DNA of 64,000 nucleotides from Rhabditoides inermis (Eukaryota; Nematoda; Chromadorea; Rhabditida; Rhabditidae), in the NCBI GenBank assembly GCA_963966185.1, contig CAWZYM010000117.1, positions 47,501 to 111,500 on the forward strand, in the 5' to 3' direction. The translations under genes were made by a program, and so were the position numbers. Positions 1 through 12,164 of this stretch are shown here, piece by piece (position 1 is the stretch's first letter; the number at the start of each line of letters is the position of its first letter). The notes under the pieces were generated by a model. That model saw only the letters and a list, made by a program, of their open reading frames with translations. It searched no databases and was not told where the DNA came from.

Positions 1-2
1 TC

Positions 3-167
3 TGCAGCACCGCGTGGCATCTCGTGCGATACTCGGGCGACGTGCCGACTCCGCGCGCCGCCGCCGCCTGCTGTGTGGCCGGAGACGAGGTACGGTGGCC
101 ATGGTGGAGACGAGTACGGTAGCCCTTCTTTTGTCACGACGTGTTTGGAACAAGCAAGTATCAGTTG

Positions 168-216
<49 letters not shown>

Positions 217-399
217 TATGTACTAGGTGTTTGTGTTCGGCGGGCGGTCGGGCGACGCGCGTCTCAACGACCTCTACCGTCTCTGTCTCCACACTCTCGT
301 GTGGCGGAGAGTCCTCGGCGCGTCGCTCGCACACCAAGTGCCGGTCGGACGCTCGTTCGCCACGCTCGACGCTCTGCCGTCAGTCTCTCTCTCTCTCTC

Positions 400-438
<39 letters not shown>

Positions 439-619
439 ATCACCCCTTGGACGATTCGAAGCTGCCCACACTTGCAGCGACTCTTCTCGCTTGCTGCTAT
501 GGGGTGGTATGGGCAACGACGACTCGGATGGGAATGCGCCGACCCTCTTCGATGCGTGGACCTACGATCAGAAGACGAGAGAGTGGAGGAGGGAGAGGGA
601 CGGGCTGCCCAGGTATGTT

Positions 620-672
<53 letters not shown>

Positions 673-925
673 TCAGGAAGGAACACTCGAGCATCATCGT
701 CGACGGCATGTTCGCGGTGATTGGAGGCGCTACATCGGCGAGATACGACAGACGCCATCCTCAGGTGGAGTACTAACGATTACTGTAGTGTACAGCACTC
801 TGTGGATTACTGTAATGTACAGTATTCCAGTTGCCGCTTCTGGAGACGCGTCGCGTGCAGCCGGCGAGCCTGCAACGATGCGCGTTCGACGCCCTGCCAT
901 CTGCCAAGGACCTCGGGTACGTTCT

Positions 926-963
<38 letters not shown>

Positions 964-983
964 CTTTCTCTCTCTCTCTCCCT

Positions 984-1025
<42 letters not shown>

Positions 1026-1160
1026 CGCAATCCTCTTCTTTCCAGACCCCTCCTGCCGAAGCCGTGGATGGAGCATTGGCGAATGCGCGAGGTGCTTCGC
1101 GGAGGGGAAAAGATCGACAAAAACTCTATCGCCGACATTGTGCTGGCTAGCAGTTTCTGA
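3..1160 (+). CDS. Kelch-repeat protein, 3' part (5' end outside window)
   Basis: Six phase-consistent exons are visible: 3-89, 227-378, 478-612, 677-764, 831-916 and 1046-1160 (TGA at 1158). The translated pieces show kelch blades: VFVFGGRSGD and DLY...W in exon 2, LLLWGGMGND and FDAWTYD...W in exon 3, and FAVIGGAT in exon 4. Each has the hydrophobic-GG then aromatic/W spacing of kelch repeats, which fold into a beta-propeller used for protein binding, often as an E3 ligase or actin adaptor. The last two exons form a helical, non-kelch tail. The start lies upstream of the window, so length and partner domains are unknown. Introns 1 and 3 are almost pure (GA)n on the sense strand and introns 2 and 5 almost pure (CT)n. 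The kelch call is firm; the subfamily is not assigned. Confidence 0.8.
172..214. repeat. (GA)n microsatellite in kelch intron 1
   Basis: A pure GA tract, one of about 30 such arrays in the window. Others of more than 25 bp lie near 386-436, 621-670, 990-1021, 1640-1676, 2754-2814, 2839-2908, 10351-10378, 15809-15838, 19389-19436, 20040-20080, 32014-32046, 34646-34690, 43533-43566, 52740-52782 and 53336-53402. Most sit in introns close to a splice site. Confidence 0.95.
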
Positions 1161-1437
1161 CAAAGTAGACGAGCCTTCTTGTCACTGCCATCGAGTCATC
1201 CTCACCGTTTTCAAAAGAGTCAATTTTCCGTACTTGTCTATTCCATTTAGTACACATTCCGTAAATTTCATGTGTTAGATAAACGCTTGTAATCAATAAT
1301 TGCGATCTGCAGGGAGTTTTAGAGAAAAAAAAATGATGCAATCAATTGCAAACATTTCTATATTCAACAGCTTGGACAAAACTACGCATACACAAAAAAG
1401 CAGAACGTTTATCTCAAATGGAATAGCACATTCGGTT

Positions 1438-1632
1438 TCACTGCTTGTCTATATTTTGTGTTCCTCCCTGTGGCGGAAGCTCGGCGCTCTGCTGGGTCAC
1501 GTGCTCCATCTGCAGGATGGCCTGCAGCTGGTGCTGAAACGGGGACAGTACGTTTTGTTTTATTTATTTTTCATTTATGTTCTTTTCTCACATCATCTAC
1601 CCCACTTTCCTCACATTTTCACCTGGCAGGAG

Positions 1633-1680
<48 letters not shown>

Positions 1681-2747
1681 TCACAGACTGGCCTTGAGTG
1701 TCTTGTTGCTCTCGGCTAGCCGCTCGTTCTCCTCCCGCATCCTCTGCTCCAGTATCTCCAGCTCCTCCTCGTTCACCAGCTTGTCATTGGCCAGCTGCTT
1801 TTCGAGCTGCTGGATCTGGAGAGACAACGATTTGAATGATTCGATTGTTTTTTTAATAAGCCAAAAAATTGTCTACCGGAGAGGGACATGAGTGCGCAAA
1901 AACAAGAGAGACGGTCCGAGCACTCTATTCGAGCGAGCGAAGTAGTATCGCTCTGAGGCAAGCTATATAATGTGCAAGAATCCCCACCCTGGCCACGAGC
2001 TGCATATTCTTCCCCCTCTCCTCGTCCCTCTCCACTACGGCTCGAGTCTGCTCGTTCTCCACCGAGATGGCTTTGCGCAGGCCTGGGAAGCAGGTATGTT
2101 CATTCATTGGTGTTTGACAGCCGAAATGCTTCGGTGTTTGGAAAGGCTGTGATATGTGATCGTGTCAACTTTCCGTACGCGAATGCACACCCATGAACCA
2201 ATGTCGAAAGCCTACCGTACGCAATAGCGCTTTCCAGCACGCTCTGATACGCGACGAGCGACATGCGGATCTCATCTCTGACACGCAGGAGGAGCAGGCC
2301 CCGCTCCGCGCATGAAACCGTCACTTGACGGATCAGCTCGTCTGCAAGAGGTGAATACTATATAAAGACGCAAAAAGCGCAGACTGCAAAATGCCTCTCT
2401 CTTTTTCGAGTGATAGAAAAAAAGAATGCGCAAATTCTCCGCGCATGATCAGGCTGTGACCTGGCGGATCAGCTCGTCTGGAAGAAGTGAATGCTATAAT
2501 GGCGCTTGTCTCCAAACTAGATTATTTGAAAAACCTGCATGACCCTTCATTTTCGAAAAGAGAACCGCAACTATTGCAATTAGTAAAGAAACAACTAATC
2601 AAGTGAAAATCAAGCGTTGCCGACTGATTCTGACCGAACATCTGATCGAACAAGTCCCTCCTAATCGGGCAGATGCCATATGCCTTGGCACGGCGCGAGA
2701 CGAGCTCCACGTCGAAGCGCTCTTCCAGGGCGACCTGCGAGCGAGTT

Positions 2748-2819
<72 letters not shown>

Positions 2820-2840
2820 TCATCGATATACACTAGCGGG

Positions 2841-2901
<61 letters not shown>

Positions 2902-3618
2902 GGAAGGGGGGAGGAGAGTCTGCCTACCAGGTCTAGCCGCGTACAGGGCGTGGTGGCGGTGTGCGCGCGCCACACCTGCCCGTCCGACGAGAACGTTCTG
3001 AGATACGGATGCTTTACTTCTTCACGCTTCCCCGTTGTTTTTTTTTGACGGAAGAATCGAAGAGGTTAAAAGTATATTACGCATGTTTTAAAATAACTCT
3101 TTGGGTAGGCAATTGTTGATCATACTGTCTCGCAACGTTTTATTTGATTGCATCATTCCATATCTATAGTTGGTTTCCACTCTAGCTTAGCTTCCTCTCT
3201 CCCCCACCTCGGCGGCAGCACGCAGTCCATGATGTTCTGCAGCTGTTTCTCCGCGTCCAGCGGCGGCAGTGAGCAGTCCGGGATGGTGGAGAAGTCGGGC
3301 TGAAAGACGACTCCGCATGTCTCACACTTTCCCTGGTGCGAAAGGGCATAAAAAAAGATACAGAGAAAGAGAGGGGGGTTGAAGAGAAAGAGAGAAAAAG
3401 AGACCCACCACCGTCTCACTCTCAGTGGCCACCTCCGGCTTGCTGCGCTGCAGGAAGACGTTCTCTGAGAACTGGCTGGAACATTTACATGTTTCTATTT
3501 CTCCTATCGCAAACAAGAACAGAGCAATGAGAGACGGCAGTGATCAAGATAGCCAGATGGAGGGCTAGTTATACAGAGAGTGGGTGAGAGAGAGAGAGTG
3601 GGTGAGAGAGAGAGAGAT

Positions 3619-3650
<32 letters not shown>

Positions 3651-4652
3651 GGACAAAGATCCCCGCACCTCTGCACCTCCTCCTTGAGTGGGTGGATGGC
3701 GTAGCCCACCGGGCCGTCGTCCCCTCGCGGCTGAGCTTCTTCCCACGAGTCATCGCGGTCTGGGTGGGAGTGACTCTCTCTCTCTCTCATATTATCTCGT
3801 TATCTCTCTTTCTCCTTCTACAGGTTGAATGGACACTGACTGGCAGTAGAACGACGAAACACAAGTAACACATTGTATAAATTACGGTAACTATGTAAGT
3901 CACACTCACCCTCTCCACTGTCGTCCTCGTCTCCATGGGCCACCAATATCCCCTCCCTGTTCAGCACTTCTTGTTCCGAGCGGCGGCGGGCTGCTTGTTT
4001 TTTTTTGTTTATAATTTAGTACTTAATATTGATAATTTGACACAGCTTACTGAACAGCAACTACGCCTGCAGCCTCACTATGATTGGTTAGGTCGTTAGA
4101 TGCCATAGAAAGGTAGTGATTTCCAATTCGTTTACATAAACAAGTCTCACCAGCTTCGGCCGCCGCCTGCCCGGCCGCGGCCAGCTCCTCTTCTTCGTCC
4201 TTCTTCCCCTCGTCGCCTCTCTTCCTCTCATCCGAGCGGGCGGTGGTGAATGTGTCTGTGGAAGATTGATGGGTCGGTATTGATCGGAACTTCGGACAGA
4301 GAGGAGAGAGGAGAGTGGGGAGTGAGATGGAGAGAGAGGGAGGGAGGGAGAGAGAGAGAGAGAGAGAGAGAGTGAAGAGAAAGAGGGAGAGAGAGATGGA
4401 TAAAGAGCATACCTTCGGTCCGCTTCACCGTCAATCCCGGCAGGGTGGTTTCGGTCCTGTCCTCCAGTCCGAAAGACGGCAGCGTGGAGACGGGCAGTTC
4501 GGACAGCTCCTGCCGGGAAATCTTTATACTACTTCTCTCTGGAATTGGAATTAGAGGTGGAATTAGAAAGAGAAGAGAGAGAACGATAGAACACGTTGTA
4601 GGAAGATAGGAGACGAGCGACACTTTTGGAATGGCGCAGAGGAATGGAGAGT

Positions 4653-4693
<41 letters not shown>

Positions 4694-5285
4694 AAAGAAA
4701 GAGAGAGAGTCATGGCTGGCTGCGTGGGTGGTGGTGGTGGGGTGAGAGGCAGCTGCACACACGGCCACGAGCAGCGCAGACAGCAGCAGACTGAAAGAAG
4801 AACCCACCATGTTGAGTTCTGTCTTCTCGGCACTGCCGTGCCGGCTCTGTATCGGCGGCAGCGAGAACTTGGACGAGCCGGCGGACGGCGGCTGGGTGAG
4901 TGTGGCGATTATTATTAGATCAGCTTCGTTTCAACATTGTCGCGGTCGATAATTTGTGTTTTGGAAAACTGTTGACGTAGCTGTTAGTGATCGAACTGTG
5001 GTCTAGCTACATATGTATGTAATGTCAGTCATTTTTTGGGGTAACGATGACTTACTTACCTTCTCCTCCTCCTTCTTAGTTTCATCAATCGGCTTCTCGT
5101 TCACGAATACTGACTGAAAATGTGTTCTTCTTGTTTAATTGTTTCAATTGAGTACGTTTAATTGAGTACTTTTGGGAATGCGATCACCTACATAAGTCGA
5201 CTACTGAACTCACCTCTGTCCGATGAAACGACAGATCGGTGGAGTTGGGTAGAGAGTCGCTCGACACTTCGCTCGGCCGATACAT
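1438..5285 (-). CDS. Axonemal dynein light intermediate chain (p28/DNALI1-like) with N-terminal extension
   Basis: Fifteen minus-strand exons join in phase to about 470 residues: 5285-5214, 5113-5060, 4891-4808, 4536-4413, 4255-4151, 3990-3910, 3759-3669, 3475-3409, 3332-3208, 2997-2928, 2734-2635, 2341-2216, 2082-1988, 1815-1693 and 1533-1438. The C-terminal half matches the p28 inner-arm dynein light chain family: a VLPPR motif, the AYGICPIRRDLFDQMF block, then ELIRQVTVSCAERGLLLLRV and a long coiled coil. These proteins bind inner-arm axonemal dynein heavy chains. About 215 residues at the N terminus are disordered and acidic and have no counterpart in the roughly 260-280-residue vertebrate protein; they could instead be a separate upstream gene, but every junction keeps frame from the ATG at 5285. 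The intron after exon 14 appears to start with GC (AAG|GCCAGT), a rare GC-AG intron. A CxxC lies at the start of exon 9. Confidence 0.82.
4711..4790 (-). pseudogene. Inverted duplicate of a signal-peptide exon
   Basis: On the minus strand, inside an intron of the dynein light chain gene, lies a diverged copy of exon 2 of the membrane-protein gene at 5946-6051. Both read LLL(S/A)ALLVA(V/A)CAAASHP followed by TTTTHA and are preceded by CTTTCAG. The copy runs into a (CT)n tract and has no matching downstream exons nearby. It may be a stranded exon duplicate, or a small ORF of its own starting at the ATG at 4810, since that reading also yields a plausible signal peptide. Confidence 0.6.
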
Positions 5286-5671
5286 TGTAGGGGTTCTCGT
5301 ATTCAAGAGAGGTAGCAATAGGACTGGAATATTTCGCCTGCACATGTCTTTGCTGCCCGCGCCGGAAGGGCGCGCTGCTTCACACTCCAGTGAGCACGGT
5401 TACTATGTGGTTTTCCCCTTCCCTCTTTCTTTCCCTCTCTCTATCTCTCTCTATCTATAATCTCTCATTTTACAGAAGATTGATTTTAAAAAGTAAGGCA
5501 GAGATCAGCGGAAACGGGTCATTAGCGCGCCAAATCGCGGAGTAGATCGGTAGATCAGCAGATCAGTCGCTAGGTAGATCACGCGGGAAACAAGGGCGCG
5601 CGCGCGCGGGAAACGGCGAGAAAGGGAGAATCGGCGGTAATTCCGCCACTCTACCTCGCCCAGCTCTCGCC
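5286..5671. promoter_or_regulatory. Shared head-to-head promoter interval
   Basis: This 386-bp gap separates two divergent start codons (dynein light chain at 5285 minus, membrane protein at 5672 plus), so it must hold both promoters. It contains a GC-alternating tract at about 5597-5610 and several spaced TAGATC/AGATCAG copies at 5520-5585. No TATA box is obvious. The assignment rests on position only. Confidence 0.35.
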
Positions 5672-7672
5672 ATGAACCGGTGAGTCTCTTCGCCTCTTGT
5701 TCTTGTTATTGTGTGAAAAGTATCCACCTGACTATGATTAAAATAACACTCTGTCTAGTCGTTATGTTTCAGTAATAGGATTCCACACATTTGCTCTTGA
5801 TATTGTGTAAAACTACACCTTGTCATCTTGTCGTAACTCCTATGTGACATAGGAGTGACCTCTCGCGTCACACTTCCCCATTGCGAAAGCATGACGGCTG
5901 CCAGACCCCAATACACCCCTGTGCCCGTACTATGTCTGCTTTCAGTCTGCTGCTGGCTGCTCTGCTCGTGGCCGCCTGTGCCGCTGCCTCCCACCCCACC
6001 ACCACCACCCACGCACCCGGCCATGTCCACAGGAAGCACCACCACCACAAGGTGGGGATTATCGATGTATTGATTTTCCCGTTATTCCCGTTAGTATATA
6101 GCTTGTCTGATGTCCTACCAACCGCAACTGTAGCATTACTGCTCACCACATTTCCCCAATAGATTCATTTCAATCGCTTAAACACTATGCACTTGAGAAT
6201 TATCTTTAACCTGTGACCACCGAGATCCTTTAATAGCTGTCCGATTAGATGTCAGTATCGATCGATCAATTATGACTCCCTTTCAGACCACGACCACCCC
6301 CTCCACTACCACTACCACCGTTCACCTGTCGAACCTGGCTGCTCTGGCTGAGCGGGCCATGGGACTGAAGGAGGAGAAGGAGGAGGAGAGGAGGACGACT
6401 ACCACGACTGGCAAGCCGGAGGAGATCAAGGAGGGAGGAGGGTGGGTGGTTTACTTACTTGTTTTTTTTTTACATTAGTGCTGTGTATGGTCTAGTTTTG
6501 AGTAGTCTATTGATTCGTGGTGTTTGATCGCTGGTTGGCGCAGAACAGTGTTGTGTATGACTCGATAACTGTAGATACTCTATCAGGTGGGCTACATTAA
6601 CTGACTAAAATCTAGTCTATATGTAACCCGAGACAGCCAGGCAGCCGAAAACACTTATCTTTCCCTGCAGCGTGCTCACCCTACCTCACTAGTGTACTTT
6701 AGCAACGTATAAAGTATCAACGTGTGAGTTTAGTCGCCTCCTGGTGGATAGTTTATGTTATTGCCAGCCGGGGTCAGTTGGCGAAACTCGGGTCGAGCGA
6801 GAGAGGCCAGACAGCGCGGGCAAATGGTCGAGTGTCGCGCGGCCTCTTTGATTCGCATGCCGGCTTCTTTGATTATCGTTTGAAAGCGCGCGCTAGGGTC
6901 TCCTCACGACTAGAAGATAGATCGAATGCGACTAGAGGGTAGATCGATTTTCTACCGTAATCTGACAAATCTCCCAAAATAATAGTATATAAAGTTCTGC
7001 TGTTGCAGCGTGCTCTCGTCGCTCTCGCACTCTCTCTCCTCTGCCGAGTCCTCCTTCGCCCGCGAAGTGCGCGCACTGAGGGACGAGTACTACTACCTGC
7101 GCACCGAGATGGACAAGTGGATGGTGAGTGTGGGATGGGGCAGGTGACGTCATGATGACGTCATTGGAACGGTATGACTTCTTGGTTGTACTGTAGAAGT
7201 TTGGTGAGGGTGACGAGGAGTGACGCCGGCATATTGTCATCGTAGTGGGACGAGTACGAAATGTATACGACCGAAGAGTGTCACTGACAACTCTGTTTGT
7301 TTTTCGTGGTGTAGTGCAGTGATAGATTGTGCGGTCGATTCTGTCTAAATTGTGTTGTAATTAGTCCCTCTCACTGTTCCCAGGAGTCGTCGACGCACCG
7401 CACTGTCATCCTTCCCATCGTGCTGGGAGTGTGCTCGGCCTTCTTCACCCTCCTCGTCATCTACACTGTCAAGGTGAGGAAAAAGGGGTACTGTAGCATT
7501 ACTATATGGACGGTAGGTACTGTATGTTCACTTCTAGGCGTGCATCTTCCGCGCGCGCCGCCGCGAGCGCATCTACCGCGTGTCTCAGCAGGTGCGCAGT
7601 GGTGGGGCGGAGACTGACGGTCTGCTGTTCCGCAACAAGAACAACGAGGAGAGCGAGGACGACCTCATCTGA
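5672..7672 (+). CDS. Small type I single-pass membrane protein, unrecognised family
   Basis: Six exons (5672-5679, 5946-6051, 6287-6441, 7009-7123, 7384-7473, 7538-7672) give 202 residues with every junction in frame. Residues 1-17 form a signal peptide (MNRLLLAALLVAACAAAS). A Thr/His-rich stretch follows (TTTT and HHHHK), likely O-glycosylated. Next come an acidic helix with AERAMGLKEEKEEE and a short helical exon (EVRALRDEYYYLRTEMDKW). Exon 5 encodes a transmembrane helix (VILPIVLGVCSAFFTLLVIY). The cytosolic tail is basic near the membrane (FRARRRER) and acidic at the end (EESEDDLI). I do not recognise the family; a cell-surface adaptor is possible but that is inference. Intron 3 carries a MITE (6726-6998). 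Confidence 0.8.
6726..6998 (+). mobile_element. MITE family A, copy in intron
   Basis: A roughly 270-bp sequence starting GAGTTTAGTCGCC, containing GCCAGCCGGGGTCAGTTGGC and GATTCGCATGCCGGCTTCTT. It recurs inverted at 20698-20968, in the same orientation but shorter at 21263-21478, and as fragments near 46488-46560 and 46655-46710. There is no coding capacity. Its right end lies just upstream of the acceptor of exon 4 of the membrane-protein gene. Confidence 0.75.
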
Positions 7673-10010
7673 CAATCCATTTCCATCTGAGAGCCAGCCT
7701 CACAGAACTTGATTGCTATTTCATGTGTCCATTTTGTATGATCTCGCAACCTTTTCACATTCCTTCATTTCTCTATGATATCTCCCCACTACTAGTTTCC
7801 CATTGACAGTTTGATTGTAAAAATGTAAAAATGTATACGTTTTATGCACAATACATGTTTTAGCGGTTTCGATGAGTAGTTGAATCTGCTTCAGCTCCGT
7901 CAGTGGCGGCGACGATGATTGTTCACGGTGGCCCGTGCCCCTTCAAACGGACACACTTCCGGGCTGTGCGACATCTTTCATCATCCATCGTTATGAAGCG
8001 AGCACTCTCGAGTGAGGTTTATGGTGTGCCGGTTTGAAACACCCACTTATCCTTGTCGAGAAGACACAGTGCGCTGACGTGCTTGTGCCGCCACGCTTCT
8101 GTCCGCTGCGACAGATCACATAGGGTATATCCCCCCACATATATCCCCCATTTTCACGGTACGCAATGATCTCGGTCGACCCAGACACGAACCAGACAAT
8201 GAGAAAGTGACGCCGAAAAGAGGCATGTTTTTGAGCTCAAATGAGCACTTCCAAAAAGAAAATCACAAATATCAAGCCGACAATCTGTTTCGCCGACAAT
8301 CACTCAGAAGTTCATACTTCCAAAGTTTGAAAAGTTATTAGAGAAACACTGAATCACCTATTGAAGCTATGCGTTTTGGAGGTTTTCATGATTTTTCGGA
8401 GTAGCGATATCGATATCAACAAAAGCGAGCCGACAATCCGACAATCTCTTGGAAACAGTCTCAGAATTCCTCTGTCCGAAAGACAAAAAAATGGAAATTT
8501 TTGAAAGTTAAATAACTTCGAGTTATTAACTTCGGAAGATGCTCCGATCTGCTTCATATGACTTGCAAATGACCCTCATTTCCCTAAAATCAGACCGCCA
8601 AGCGCGCGAATGACCCTCATTTCCCTAAAATCAGACCGCCAAGCGCGCGGCGCGGTCGAATGATCCAGCGCGGTCCGATAACGCGTCGGAAAATATGCGG
8701 CGAGTGAACAGGCGTAATGTGAACGGGGAGATACCCTATAGATAATTGCAGAAATACTGCGTCGCACAAATGAACATCAAAAAGAGATGACTCGCTCGGC
8801 GCACCGCGTGGCCCTATGTTGACGTGCATAGCACCGCGCAGCTTTATGCAGAAGAATGTGCTGTACGGTTGGCAGTGTCATCACTGCGACTATTAGTGCT
8901 GCCCTTTTTCATGTAATTTTATTACTTTTTTTGTGTTTTTGTGTCTGTGTTGTTATCTAGAAGTGGCAACTAAGTCACTCAGTAATGAAGAGTACCGGTT
9001 GCAAAAAGTGCGGGTGCAGGTTTTGTTCGGCGTCTCCCGGTGGGGCATCGCCACCGCCTCCCTCTCCTCTTACTCTTACTCTGTGAGATCCTTCTCTGCT
9101 GTATCCGTCACCTTACTTAGCGGCCGTTCCAGCCGCCTCGCCCTCCTCCCGTCATCGCTATAGGGACATAGATTCACAATTGTACATTGCACATCTGATA
9201 GAGCGTGAATGAAGTCGGAAAAAACGGAAGAGTAGGGAGCCTCACCATAGTCGTCAAAGAGATTTGGATTAGCCGTCCGTCGTTGAAGAAGAACTCCAGG
9301 TCGAGGTGTGTTTGTATGATTTGTTCTTTTTCATCCAGAATTTATATCGTTTTTGGTTTTTACGTTTGAAAGCATAGTTTTGTGTGTTTCTATGCATAGC
9401 TAACCACAGTTTGTGGTCCAGATTCATACGCGGTTGCTTCCTAGGCTATGCGATTTTTTATATGAGATCACGGTCACGGACCGCTACAATTTTTCACGAA
9501 CTTTCTCGTTAGAATCGGATGATCTCGTTTTCGGTCGCATTTGGATTTAGCGTGAAAACCTAAAAAAATCGATGTAAAAAAAAACAATGTAAAGACCATC
9601 AAACACTGATGCTCCTTGAGAATTAGAGAGGACATTGCACGGATATATTTTGTGACACGGTGTTGTTGACTCGTCGTATTCGTATGAGAGAGAGAGTCAG
9701 TATCTCAAACGTATCAAAACCCAGCATGTAGTTTATCACGACAAGATTTTTTGCGAAACAATTTTTTTGCTTGGTTGTTTCTGTCTACCATCCCTTCTCG
9801 ACTACTCGTGAATCGTATTCGGTTTTTGAGAGACGGAGAACCTGTAAAACACACTTTTTCTTTACTTTTTTTCTGCATCACTCACTTTTGTCGCCCGATA
9901 AATTTGATTTCTATACAGTATTCCAGTGTATAGAAACGCGGAGCATACAGTATAGAGTGGAATCATCTGAATTATTTCGATAAAGGAACAAACGTGCAAT
10001 GTTCACTCAC
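7673..10010. other. Sparse intergenic stretch; possible terminal exon of the chemoreceptor
   Basis: Contains the 3' region of the membrane-protein gene (no canonical AATAAA seen close by), a dispersed repeat at 8556-8720, and AT-rich DNA. On the minus strand at 9304-9245 a short open exon-like block (FFFNDGRLIQISLTTM, followed by a GT donor) is phase-compatible with the last chemoreceptor exon, and a terminator follows within 130 bp. This is weak and was not included in the receptor model. Confidence 0.35.
8556..8720 (+). repeat. Dispersed repeat family B, copy 1
   Basis: Contains ACCCTCATTTCCCTAAAATC twice in tandem, then GCGCGGTCCGATAACGCGT. A diverged same-strand copy lies at 12165-12300, and an inverted fragment at about 24953-24995 abuts a foldback element. 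No ORF. Confidence 0.65.
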
Positions 10011-10348
10011 GTTTGTGGTGTTTACAAATGTTTGGTACGCAATGTCGGTTGTGAACATGTCCGTGATCCATTTTGACTTGATTAAACTGGTGAATATCGT
10101 GAAAATCAGATAGTATGTAAAATGAAAAACGATAACTGGAGACAGAGATGTGATCACAAATACCATTTCCTGGTGATGAAACTTCAATGAGAGGTTGCAG
10201 GTTGTATGAACTGAAAAAAGAACTATTTGCTTAGCGGAACCTAACTGACTAACGTGATACTGCCGCGTTTGCTGCGCCAATACAGACCGATGAATATCAA
10301 CAATGTAACGAAATCGATGCCCAAACAAACCTGTAGTTCGAGTGAAGA

Positions 10349-10382
<34 letters not shown>

Positions 10383-11406
10383 ACGTGGAACGTCATCTGG
10401 AGCTTCCAGCTGTTTCGTGGTCCGATAGCCTTGCATAGTGATTGCGTGGCGGACATGTCACTGCCCCACGTGATCCACACACAGAACCACACCAGAATGA
10501 TCATCTGACAATTAACAAACGGAAAAGGCAAATAATAATAATGTCGCTGTGACATCACCACTCACCAAGACGACTCCAAACGCTCTCGCGAAAGTTGGCG
10601 GGACGTGCTCGTAGCGAGTGCTGCAAAATATTACAAAAAATAATCATTTTCCTCCCTATAGTTTCATCTGGGACATGTTCTGAACCGTACCCGTGATATG
10701 CCGCGATGATTCTCTCTAGTGCGAGTGCGAGTTGGAGGAGTGAGAAGGCGGGCAGGCACGGCGCCACCCAGCCACGAGAGAGGAGACACGCCTAGAGACA
10801 TTTATTTCTAGTTTTTAGCCGTTGGTACCCGGTATTTTCTTAGTCTAGAACAAAATAAAAACAAAATCTAGTGGCTGGCATTTGTTGATACTCTAAACTC
10901 TTGACAAAAAATACTCTTTCACTTTTTCTCAAAAACAGTTCTGTCGCTGACAGTTGTTGGCAATTAATCAAAGAATATCTTATTCACAGTTGTTTACAAC
11001 GAACTTAAAGTAAATTTTGGAAACAATTTCTAAACACCTACCCAAGTAGGCACTGGTACATGGGTGCAGATTGGTAGAAACACGTATGAGAAGAGATGGT
11101 AGGACTGGAAGAATCGAGTGAATTATATTTTTAAGAAAAATACCTACGTAAATTATGGCCATTCCGATGGACATTACCACATAGCTCGCGAATATGTAGC
11201 TCAAAATTATCTAAATTTAAACTATAAAGTAAAACTACAATAATAATAACCTTGCAGTTGGGGTGAATGAACAGCTCTCTGCTGTGTCTGTGTATAAATC
11301 GAAGACTGAGAAAAGTGGCGAATAGGCAAATGACAATTTGGACACTCAACCCGATGTGAAGAGGCGTATAAGAAGCATATTTCAGAGCCTGCTCGCAAGT
11401 TTCCAT
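10011..11406 (-). CDS. Nematode chemoreceptor GPCR (Sra/Srab-like), TM7 not found
   Basis: Eight minus-strand exons (11406-11251, 11210-11148, 11104-11042, 10791-10691, 10620-10566, 10504-10385, 10330-10261, 10210-10011) keep phase for 276 residues from METCEQALKYAS. Six hydrophobic segments are clear: TM1 IVICLFATFLSL, TM2 YVVMSIGMAIIY, TM3 FSLLQLALALERIIA, TM4 IILVWFCVWI, TM5 GIDFVTLLIFIGLYW and TM6 PVIVFHFTYYLIF. The ALALER end of TM3, the short RYEH loop and the CNLSLKFHHQE motif before TM6 resemble the Sra superfamily of nematode seven-pass sensory receptors in ciliated neurons. A seventh helix is not visible before 9000, so the gene may be truncated or have a missed exon. Confidence 0.7.
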
Positions 11407-12164
11407 GATGCTGAAAAGAAACACTTACATTCAATAAAACGACAGCCTGAAGACAACGTCAATGTCTTTCAATTTGACAGCACAACATGACATAATCAAC
11501 GAGAAAGCATTGTAAGTAAGTTAATTGGATTGATCTCTGCGAGCCTGTTAGTGACAAACGGATGTAATGATATGCATAAAATGTGTGGTCTTGGATGTTG
11601 GAAAATGATTGGATAAAAACATTAGATAATTGAGGTGTGCGAATGATTGAAGAAAGCAATTGAGTAAGAGCTCGAGAGATCAATGCTGTAACAATATAAT
11701 TAGCAGATTGTCAGAAGCGCACGTAGAGTATGTACAATTGTGCTTAAAATAAGTGATTGAATAATAAAATTAGCGAGTTTGTAAGTGAGCATTATATTGC
11801 AATACTGCATTTTTTGAAATTACGAAAAAAGTGAGTTGTTATGTTTGACACAAATGCATATTAGCAAAATGTTGCTGAGTTTCAGAATCTGTAAACACTT
11901 TGGGGAGAAAAACGGCAAAAATGAATGAAATCGAAAAAAATAGAAAACTATAGTTCTGTGCGGATACCATCAAAGCACCTTCTTCCTCAAACTGGGTTTG
12001 AGTGAGTTATTAAGATTTTTTATATTTTACTTATTGAAAAGCCTCAAAGACGTGGTTTTCGAACGTTCTATGAGTAAGGATCCACCACAACACATATTCA
12101 AAAATTATAAAGATTCTATCAACTGCGGAAAGAGTTATTAGCTCGTGTGGAGAACTCTGCTTCA

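Noticed and set aside
73..1150. Several ORFs of 200-300 residues rich in RE/SL in the first kilobase
   Set aside because: They are read-through of (GA)n and (CT)n introns; the kelch exon model explains the coding parts.
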